DNA of 5,304 bases from Candidatus Shapirobacteria bacterium. GTDB lineage: Bacteria > Patescibacteriota > Microgenomatia > UBA12405. The notes below the pieces were generated by a model. It worked only from the letters and a program-made list of their open reading frames with translations, was not told where the DNA came from and searched no databases. Every line of letters starts with the position of its first letter. Position 1 is the first letter of the stretch. Position numbers and translations under genes: made by a program. Shown one piece after another: positions 1-5,304 of the stretch. The stretch is from contig JAGVHP010000001.1 of NCBI GenBank assembly GCA_020056515.1, forward strand, positions 1 through 5,304. The letters are read 5' to 3'.

Positions 1-25
1 TAATTGGTTAATAGCTAACCAATTA
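1..25. repeat. Perfect 10-bp inverted repeat (hairpin or operator-like)
   Basis: TAATTGGTTA (1-10) and TAACCAATTA (16-25) are exact reverse complements around the 5-nt loop ATAGC. The stem is AT-rich, and no T-run follows it on the + strand, so it is a poor intrinsic terminator in that direction. For the - strand, the bases that would show a T-run lie outside the window. It could be the terminator of an element or gene to the left, a regulator-binding palindrome, or part of the mobile-element end that follows. The symmetry is seen directly; the role is unknown. Confidence 0.6.
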
Positions 26-44
26 GTCTGACTTATGGTTTCCT

Positions 45-98
45 AAAAGGGGACATTTCTACTTTGGAGAAAAGTGACATTTTCACTTTGGGCTAACA
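45..98. mobile_element. Probable insertion-sequence end with tandem terminal repeats
   Basis: Two near-identical units stand in tandem at 45-67 and 70-91. Their cores GACATTTCTACTTTGG (52-67) and GACATTTTCACTTTGG (76-91) match at 14 of 16 positions, 24 nt apart. Both are preceded by AAAAG. The block ends in GGCTAACA at 91-98, so read on the - strand it begins TGTTAGCC. Multiple short transposase-binding repeats inside an end that finishes in CA-3' (TG-5' on the other strand) are typical of IS21/IS481-like elements with rve-type DDE transposases. No transposase is in view; it would lie left of the window, or this may be a solo remnant. The repeats are seen; the assignment is inferred from the style of the end. 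Confidence 0.45.
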
Positions 99-112
99 TA
101 AAAAACATCTTC

Positions 113-141
113 TTGCACTGCGTAAAATATGCGTATATAAT
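113..141 (+). promoter_or_regulatory. Sigma-70-type promoter for rpoBC
   Basis: A perfect -10 hexamer TATAAT lies at 136-141. A weak -35, TTGCAC (113-118, only TTG matching the consensus), is placed at the ideal 17-nt spacing. Transcription would start near A147 or A149, giving a leader of about 80 nt. The promoter lies 15 bp beyond the mobile-element-like end at 98, so it is probably native to the rpoB locus and not supplied by the element. No other hexamer pair in 1-229 fits as well. Confidence 0.65.
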
Positions 142-152
142 GCTCCACATTC

Positions 153-178
153 GGCGAGCGGTTGGTACATAACTCGTC
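153..178 (+). other. Possible leader stem-loop upstream of the terminator-like hairpin
   Basis: GGCGAG (153-158) can pair with CTCGTC (173-178) with one G-U pair, enclosing a 14-nt loop. An alternative pairing of TTGG (162-165) with CCAA (180-183) would compete with the base of the next hairpin at 182-202. These pairings are short and could be chance. Together with the next hairpin they would give the leader two alternative folds, as in an attenuator. Confidence 0.25.
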
Positions 179-181
179 CCC

Positions 182-209
182 AAGTCAGCCTTTGGCTGAT
201 TTATCTTTT
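182..209 (+). terminator. Terminator-like hairpin in the rpoB leader (possible attenuator)
   Basis: A stem of nine pairs (182-190 with 194-202, one G-U) is built around the exact match TCAGCC / GGCTGA with a TTT loop. It is followed by a T-rich run, ATCTTTT, to position 209. It lies downstream of the predicted start site and about 20 nt before the rpoB start codon. Full termination here would silence the operon, so if it works it would be an attenuator that is read through in part. It could also terminate transcripts entering from the mobile element on the left, but the promoter at 113-141 is upstream of it too. The T-run is interrupted, so strength is uncertain. Confidence 0.45.
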
Positions 210-229
210 AACATAACTCAAACTATTTG

Positions 230-3200
230 ATGCCTTCCGCCAAAAGAATCAATTGGGGTAAAATTTATCCGGACATTCCTCAACTAGACCTATTGGCCGT
301 TCAAAAAGAGTCCTGGGAAGAATTTTTCAAAAAAGATTTAATTGATACCATTCATTCCATTTCCCCCATCTCTGATTACACTGGCAACAACTGGGTTCTG
401 GAATTAGGCGATATAACTTTTGATAAAGTCAACATCACTCCGGCTTTAGCCCGCCTCAAAGGTTTAAATTACACCATTCCCGTTATCATCAAGGCCCGGT
501 TAACCAACAAACGCACTGGTTTGGTCAAGGAAGAAGAAGTATTTTTACTCAACCTTCCGGCCATGACTCCCCAAGCCACCTTTATTATTAATGGTATTGA
601 GAGGGGAGTTATCAACCAATTGGTCCGTTCCCCCGGTGTCTATTTCACCGGTACTACCGACCCGGCTACCGGCAAAACTCTTTGTAATGCCGAAATCCGT
701 CCTGTTCGCGGTTCTTGGCTGGAATTTTTCGTCGGTAAGAAAGATGTAATTTTTGCCCGTATTGATCGTAAGAAAAAAGTTCCGGCTACTGTCATCCTCC
801 GGGCATCTACCGCTTTTTCTGACAAACAAATTATAGCCGAACTTGGTCCCTTTATTGAAGCCACTCTCCACGCTGACGCCACCAAAACCCAAGAAGAATC
901 CCTTCTTGAATTTTATCGGAAACTTCGCCCCGGTGAACCAGTAGTTTTAGAAAATGCTCAAAAGTTTTTCCAGGAACGTTTTTTTGATCTTCGTACCTAT
1001 GAATTAGGTAATGTCGGTCGCCACAAAGTCAATAAAAAGTTTGGTTTTAACTTTAGTGATATCGATAAAAGCAATTGGGTACTAAGAAACGAAGACCTAT
1101 TAGCCACCGTCAAACATCTTATTAAACTCCAAAAAGACGATAAAAGAATTTTTGATGACATTGATTCGCTGGGTAACCGCCGTCTTCGCCGCTGTGGCGA
1201 AATTGTGGCCCAGGTGGCTCTCCGTCCCGCCATGGCCAGATTTGAGCGGATGGTCAAGGAAAGAATGAGCCTTATTTCTACCAAAGAAAAACCCCAGCCC
1301 TCCCAGATGATCAATCCTCAACCCCTAATTTCTTCCCTCAATACCTTTTTTAGAAGCAACCAATTATCCGCCATTCTTGATCAGACCAATCCTCTTTCCG
1401 AGCTTGATCTCCTCCGCCGGGTGACTGTGGTTGGTGTTGGTGGCTTAACCCGTGAACGGGCCGCCTTTTCTATTCGCGACGTTCATGGTTCTCAATATGG
1501 TCGGATTTGCACTGTCCGTTCTCCTGAAGGTCCCAATATCGGCCTGGTCACCTATTTGGCTCTCTACGCCAAGATTGATAAGTATGGTTTTATCTTGGCA
1601 CCTTTTCGGAAAGTCGAAAAAACCGGTAAAAAATACTGTGTCAGCAATGAAATCGTTTATCTGGACGCCGACGACGAATTCAATCATCGGACCACCCATC
1701 TTGGCATCAAAATCGATTCTAAGGGAGTCATTAATCAGGAATGGGTGCCTCTCCGTTTTCAGGGTGAGTTTATTGAAGGTCCCCTGGAATTAGTGGAATA
1801 TATCGACATGGTCCCCAACGAAATTGTTGGCACTTCAGCCTCTCTTATTCCCTTTATTGATCATGATGATGCCACCCGGGCGCTGATGGGTTCCCACATG
1901 CAGACCCAAGCCGTACCCCTTATCACCACCGAAGCCCCTATTGTCGGTACCGGTATGGAAACCACCATTGCTTCAGCCATGGACCGTTCCCTGGTTGCCC
2001 TTAAGTCCGGTACAGTCAAATATGTTGATGCTGAGAAAATTATTATTGACGATCTCACCTACGAAACCCAAAAATTTGCCCGAACTTCTCCCTATGGTAC
2101 CTGTTACAATCATCGGGTTTTAGTCAATACCGGTGACAAAGTTAAAAAAGGTGAAGTAATTGCTGACGGTCCGGCCACACATGAAGGCGAGCTGTCAATT
2201 GGCCGTAATCTTTTGGTGGCCTACGCCTCAATTGACGGCTTAGGTTACGAGGATTCTTTTTTAATATCTGACCGATTAGTTAAGGAGGATGTTCTAACCA
2301 GCGTTCAAATTTATGAATACCAGGCTAATGTAGTTGAAACCAAGTTGGGAAGTGAAGAATTAACCAAGGATATCCCCAATGTTTCCGAAGCCGAACTGGC
2401 CAAATTAACCGAAGATGGTATTATTATGATCGGCGCCACTGTGGGTCCCAATGATATTTTAGTTGGTAAAGTTGAACCCCGGGGTGAAAAGGAATTAACC
2501 GCCGAAGAAAGACTCTTACGGGCTATTTTTGGCGAAAAAGCCCGGGAGGTCAAAGACACATCGTTGAGGGTCCCCAACGGCGAAGGTGGCGTTATTATTA
2601 AAATTGATGTTTTAGATAAAAATGAGGGCGACGAGCTTGATCCGGGTGTTAATAAAGTAGTCAAAGTTTATGTAGCCCAGATCCGTCGGATTCAGGAGGG
2701 TGATAAAATTGCCGGCCGCCATGGCAACAAAGGAGTGATTTGCCGGATTATGCCATCATATGACATGCCACGTCTGGCCGATGGTACTCCGGTTGATTTA
2801 GTTATGTCACCCCTTTCAGTCATTGCCAGAATGAATCTCGGTCAAATTCTGGAAGTCACTTTAGCTGCCGCCGGATACCGGCTCGGCAAAAAATATGCCG
2901 TTCCGGTTTTCGAAAAATATTCAGAGGATCAGATTAGTGAGCAGCTTCAGGAAGCCGGGCTAACTTCCACCGGCAAAACTCGCCTTTTTGATGGTCGTAC
3001 CGGTGATGCTTATGATCAGGAGGTAGTTGTCGGTATTGGCTATATTCTCAAATTAGTTCATATGGTTGACGACAAAGTCCATGCCCGTTCTACCGGCCCC
3101 TATTCCTTAGTCACTCAACAACCTCTTGGCGGCAAAGCCCGCATGGGTGGACAGCGCTTAGGCGAAATGGAAGTCTGGGCTCTCGAGGCCCACCAGGCCG

Positions 3201-3430
3201 CCCACACCCTCCAGGAAATGTTGACCATCAAATCCGATGACATTGAAGGTCGGACCCATGCTTTCCAAGCCATTATTAAGGGTCAACCCATTCCTGAACC
3301 GGCCATTCCCGAATCTTTCAAAGTTTTGACTAAAGAACTAGCTGGATTAGCTATCGACATTTCTCCTTGGGGTGTTAAAGAAGCCATTCTTGGAGAAGAA
3401 AAACCTTCGGAGGAAAAAACAGATGTTTAA
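230..3430 (+). CDS. rpoB: DNA-directed RNA polymerase subunit beta
   Basis: Beta subunit of the core RNA polymerase, forming one pincer, the rifampicin pocket, the flap and part of the active centre. Numbering is from ATG230. RSPGV is at 133-137, followed by the lobe with R-x-x-R-G-S-W. The fork and rifampicin region spans about 375-440 and ends in PEGPNIGL. YEDS is near 673-676. The flap includes KVEPRGEKELT (from 747) and LRAIFGEKA. The active-site lysines are K826 in GDK and K834 in GRHGNKGV. The C-terminal clamp motif GGQRLGEMEVW is at 973-983, followed by KSDDIEGR. At about 1066 residues it is far shorter than E. coli beta (1342) because both large lineage insertions are missing; it is nearer the Thermus length. 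A TTG at 227 is in frame, but ATG230 is the likelier start. No Shine-Dalgarno sequence precedes either codon. Several rifampicin-contact residues are changed. The stop is TAA, overlapping rpoC. Confidence 0.98.
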   Translation: MPSAKRINWGKIYPDIPQLDLLAVQKESWEEFFKKDLIDTIHSISPISDYTGNNWVLELGDITFDKVNITPALARLKGLNYTIPVIIKARLTNKRTGLVKEEEVFLLNLPAMTPQATFIINGIERGVINQLVRSPGVYFTGTTDPATGKTLCNAEIRPVRGSWLEFFVGKKDVIFARIDRKKKVPATVILRASTAFSDKQIIAELGPFIEATLHADATKTQEESLLEFYRKLRPGEPVVLENAQKFFQERFFDLRTYELGNVGRHKVNKKFGFNFSDIDKSNWVLRNEDLLATVKHLIKLQKDDKRIFDDIDSLGNRRLRRCGEIVAQVALRPAMARFERMVKERMSLISTKEKPQPSQMINPQPLISSLNTFFRSNQLSAILDQTNPLSELDLLRRVTVVGVGGLTRERAAFSIRDVHGSQYGRICTVRSPEGPNIGLVTYLALYAKIDKYGFILAPFRKVEKTGKKYCVSNEIVYLDADDEFNHRTTHLGIKIDSKGVINQEWVPLRFQGEFIEGPLELVEYIDMVPNEIVGTSASLIPFIDHDDATRALMGSHMQTQAVPLITTEAPIVGTGMETTIASAMDRSLVALKSGTVKYVDAEKIIIDDLTYETQKFARTSPYGTCYNHRVLVNTGDKVKKGEVIADGPATHEGELSIGRNLLVAYASIDGLGYEDSFLISDRLVKEDVLTSVQIYEYQANVVETKLGSEELTKDIPNVSEAELAKLTEDGIIMIGATVGPNDILVGKVEPRGEKELTAEERLLRAIFGEKAREVKDTSLRVPNGEGGVIIKIDVLDKNEGDELDPGVNKVVKVYVAQIRRIQEGDKIAGRHGNKGVICRIMPSYDMPRLADGTPVDLVMSPLSVIARMNLGQILEVTLAAAGYRLGKKYAVPVFEKYSEDQISEQLQEAGLTSTGKTRLFDGRTGDAYDQEVVVGIGYILKLVHMVDDKVHARSTGPYSLVTQQPLGGKARMGGQRLGEMEVWALEAHQAAHTLQEMLTIKSDDIEGRTHAFQAIIKGQPIPEPAIPESFKVLTKELAGLAIDISPWGVKEAILGEEKPSEEKTDV
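3409..3413 (+). promoter_or_regulatory. Ribosome binding site of rpoC
   Basis: GGAGG sits inside the last codons of rpoB, 9 nt before the ATG at 3423. The sequence and spacing are near ideal and fix the rpoC start, although that start lies within the rpoB reading region. It also shows that this organism uses Shine-Dalgarno initiation, which makes its absence at rpoB notable. Confidence 0.8.
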
Positions 3431-5304
3431 ATTTAGAAACATGCTCGATTTTTCGGGCATCAAAATCAAACTAGCCTCACCCGAGGAAATTCTATCCTGG
3501 TCAAATGGTGAAGTTCTAAAACCGGAAACCATTAATTACCGTAGCTGGCGTCCCGAAAAGGACGGTCTTTTTTGTGAAAAAATCTTTGGTCCCAGCCACG
3601 ATTATGAATGCTACTGTGGTAAGTATAAAAAAATCCGGTTCAAGGGCGTTATCTGTGATAAATGTGGCGTTGAAGTTACCACCTCCAAGGTCAGGCGCGA
3701 ACGCATGGGTCACATAACGTTGGCAGCTCCCATCGTTCATCTTTGGTATCTTCGTAATACCCCCTCACCCATTAGTGTGATTCTTGATGTTCCTCAAAAA
3801 GAGCTTGAATCAGTGGTTTATTTCACTAAATATTTAGTTACTTCTGTTAATAATGACCGGCGCCGTGAAGCACTTTCCAATCTGGAAACCAATTCTTCCA
3901 AACGTCAATCTCAAATTGATACCGACACTAAAACTAATATCGACAAAGCCAAAAGTACCGCTGCTACCGACAATAAAGAGCTAAAAAACAAAATCAAAAA
4001 CCCCGAACAACTTTTAATTGCTCAAAAGGAACGTGACGTTAGTCTAAAACAGGAAGTTCAAAAACTGGAAAATAAAGCCTCCGCTGAAAAAAACCGAATC
4101 CAAAGTTTGATGAATTTCTTGGAGGACAAAATTAAATCGTTGGGGGTTCTCTCTGTCCTGACTGACGAAGAGGAATTTTATCTAGCCCAATTTAAAGCCA
4201 ATATTTTCTACGAAGCCAAAATGGGTGCTGAAAGCTTGCTGGAAGTGCTGGAGGGACTCGATCTGCCCGCCACCGTCAAAGAACTTAAAAAGGAATTGGT
4301 CAAGACCAGTTCCAAGCTCAAGAAAAAGAAAATCATGTACAAAATCAGGATATTAAATGGCCTGATTGGCGAAGACATCAACCCTGCCTGGGTAGTTCTC
4401 AGAAATGTCCCGGTAATTCCGCCTGACTTACGACCCATGGTTCAACTCACCGGCGGCCGTTTTGCCACCTCCGATCTAAACGATCTTTACCGCCGGCTAA
4501 TAAACCGCAATAATCGTCTTAAAAAATTAATCAAGTTGGGTGCACCCGAAATTATTTTACGAAATGAAAAACGGATGCTTCAGGAGTCGGTGGACATTTT
4601 AATTGACGCTCAAAAAAGTGCCAAAAACAAACGCAAAAACAATACCAAACGTCTTCCCCGGTCTCTTTCTGATTTGCTCCGCAGTAAAAAAGGACGTTTT
4701 AGGCGCAATCTTTTAGGTAAGCGGGTTGATTACTCCGGCCGTTCTGTGGTAGTGGTTGGTCCGGAATTAAAACTAAATCAGGTCGGTCTTCCCAAAGAAA
4801 TAGCGCTTGAGATGTATCGGCCTTTTGTCTTACGGGAGTTAATGAATACCGGTTTAGCCGCCAACATCAAAAGTGCCAAGAACCTCATCGACCATCGGAT
4901 TAACGAAGTTTATGACATTCTCGAGCGGGTCACCAAAAACACCTACGTTCTTCTAAATCGGGCCCCCACCCTTCACAAACTTTCCATTCAGGCCTTCAAG
5001 CCGGTTCTGGTTGACGGTTTAGCTATTCGGATTCACCCCTGCGTTTGCAAGGGTTTTAACGCTGATTTTGATGGTGACCAAATGGGAGTTCATCTGCCTC
5101 TCTCGGAATTATCTCAAAAAGAAGCCCGGCGTCTTATGCTTCCTTCCCGAAATCTTCTCAAACCCGCCGATGGTTCTCCCATCTCCATTCCCTCCCAGGA
5201 AATGGCTGTCGGCTGTTATTACATCACTTCAATTCAAACGGAAGATTTAGGTAAAGAGGCAGGGACTGATTATCGGGGTTTATCAATTATGGCTGATTCA
5301 GCCG
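3423..5304 (+). CDS. rpoC: DNA-directed RNA polymerase subunit beta-prime (N-terminal part, cut by window end)
   Basis: Beta-prime subunit of RNA polymerase, which holds the catalytic metal site and the clamp. 627 residues are in view, open to the right edge. In order: the zinc ribbon CYCGKY...CDKC with C63, C65, C78 and C81 (C-x-C-x12-C-x2-C); R-R-E-R-M-G-H (91-97); a charged, helix-prone insertion (about 141-240); K-M-G-A-E (266-270); the lid around PPDLRP (333-338) and GGRFATSDLNDLYRR; the sigma-binding clamp helices (about 351-393) with NRNNRLKK; a lysine-rich rudder (394-412); switch 2 around GRFRRNLLGKRVDYSGRSV; LLNRAPTLHKL (R513); and the catalytic NADFDGD at 546-552, whose D548, D550 and D552 hold Mg. 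The bridge helix, trigger loop and second zinc site are beyond the window. ATG3423 overlaps the rpoB stop by 8 nt and has a good ribosome site, so the two genes form one transcription unit with likely translational coupling. Confidence 0.98.
   Translation, partial: MFKFRNMLDFSGIKIKLASPEEILSWSNGEVLKPETINYRSWRPEKDGLFCEKIFGPSHDYECYCGKYKKIRFKGVICDKCGVEVTTSKVRRERMGHITLAAPIVHLWYLRNTPSPISVILDVPQKELESVVYFTKYLVTSVNNDRRREALSNLETNSSKRQSQIDTDTKTNIDKAKSTAATDNKELKNKIKNPEQLLIAQKERDVSLKQEVQKLENKASAEKNRIQSLMNFLEDKIKSLGVLSVLTDEEEFYLAQFKANIFYEAKMGAESLLEVLEGLDLPATVKELKKELVKTSSKLKKKKIMYKIRILNGLIGEDINPAWVVLRNVPVIPPDLRPMVQLTGGRFATSDLNDLYRRLINRNNRLKKLIKLGAPEIILRNEKRMLQESVDILIDAQKSAKNKRKNNTKRLPRSLSDLLRSKKGRFRRNLLGKRVDYSGRSVVVVGPELKLNQVGLPKEIALEMYRPFVLRELMNTGLAANIKSAKNLIDHRINEVYDILERVTKNTYVLLNRAPTLHKLSIQAFKPVLVDGLAIRIHPCVCKGFNADFDGDQMGVHLPLSELSQKEARRLMLPSRNLLKPADGSPISIPSQEMAVGCYYITSIQTEDLGKEAGTDYRGLSIMADSA

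Noticed and set aside
123..128. TAAAAT as an alternative -10 box
   Set aside because: The -35 position 17 nt upstream is a plain A-run; TATAAT at 136-141 is a perfect match with better spacing.
545..892. Open frames on the - strand inside rpoB (also 640-885, 997-1314, 1445-1699 and 2311-2664)
   Set aside because: They lie opposite a fully conserved beta-subunit coding sequence, have no recognisable domains or ribosome sites, and are explained by its codon composition.
1452..1793. 113-codon + strand frame inside rpoB
   Set aside because: It is out of frame with the strongly conserved fork and PEGPNIGL region, and its product resembles no protein I know; it is a shadow.
2282..2291. Strong Shine-Dalgarno-like AAGGAGG next to an ATG inside rpoB
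   Set aside because: The ATG follows with no spacing, and the bases encode the conserved beta residues K-E-D; no separate start is supported.
3347..3740. Small - strand frames across the rpoB/rpoC junction
   Set aside because: Both + strand genes are conserved throughout this stretch, and the antisense products have no features of real proteins.
4208..4438. 76-codon - strand frame inside rpoC
   Set aside because: It is antisense to the conserved clamp region of beta-prime; its hydrophobic look comes from the complement of lysine-rich codons.
5068..5250. 60-codon + strand frame starting in the NADFDGD loop
   Set aside because: It is out of frame with the most conserved motif of rpoC, which continues past it without a break.
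1..5304. CRISPR array, tRNA or rRNA gene, or stop-codon recoding
   Set aside because: No regularly spaced repeats, cloverleaf or rRNA-like sequence is visible. Both genes read through with no in-frame TGA, so the window gives no sign of the UGA-as-glycine code of some CPR lineages.

Overview
The window holds the start of an RNA polymerase operon from a bacterium. A complete rpoB (beta subunit, about 1066 residues) overlaps by 8 nt the first 627 codons of rpoC (beta-prime subunit), which runs off the right edge. Both genes are on the + strand, fill about 96% of the window and have no internal stops in the standard bacterial code. The organism is most likely a Patescibacteria/CPR member, perhaps Microgenomates-like. 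The grounds are a short beta subunit without the large proteobacterial insertions, a strongly diverged rifampicin region, a long charged insertion in the beta-prime N-terminal half, no Shine-Dalgarno sequence at rpoB, and compact gene overlap. This placement comes from recall of family sequences, not from a tree.

Layout: bases 1-98 hold a perfect 10-bp inverted repeat and then two tandem copies of a roughly 22-nt motif ending in CTAACA. This looks like the end of an insertion sequence of the DDE/rve type. Bases 113-141 hold a sigma-70-type promoter with a perfect TATAAT. The roughly 80-nt leader contains a hairpin followed by a T-rich run (182-209), which resembles an intrinsic terminator or attenuator just ahead of rpoB. 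rpoB occupies 230-3430. A GGAGG site near its end serves rpoC, which starts at 3423. The rpoC part in view covers the zinc ribbon, clamp, lid, clamp helices, rudder, switch 2 and the catalytic Mg-binding loop. The bridge helix, trigger loop and second zinc site lie beyond the window.

How the genes work together: beta and beta-prime form the two pincers and the active centre of RNA polymerase. Beta gives the rifampicin pocket, fork loop, flap and active-site lysines. Beta-prime gives the Mg-binding aspartates and the sigma-binding clamp helices. Overlapping cotranslation fits their 1:1 assembly.

I see no new multi-gene system here. The points that deserve a second look are the insertion-sequence-like end next to the rpoB promoter, the terminator-like leader hairpin, the beta pocket that predicts natural rifampicin resistance, and the long coiled-coil-like insertion in beta-prime.
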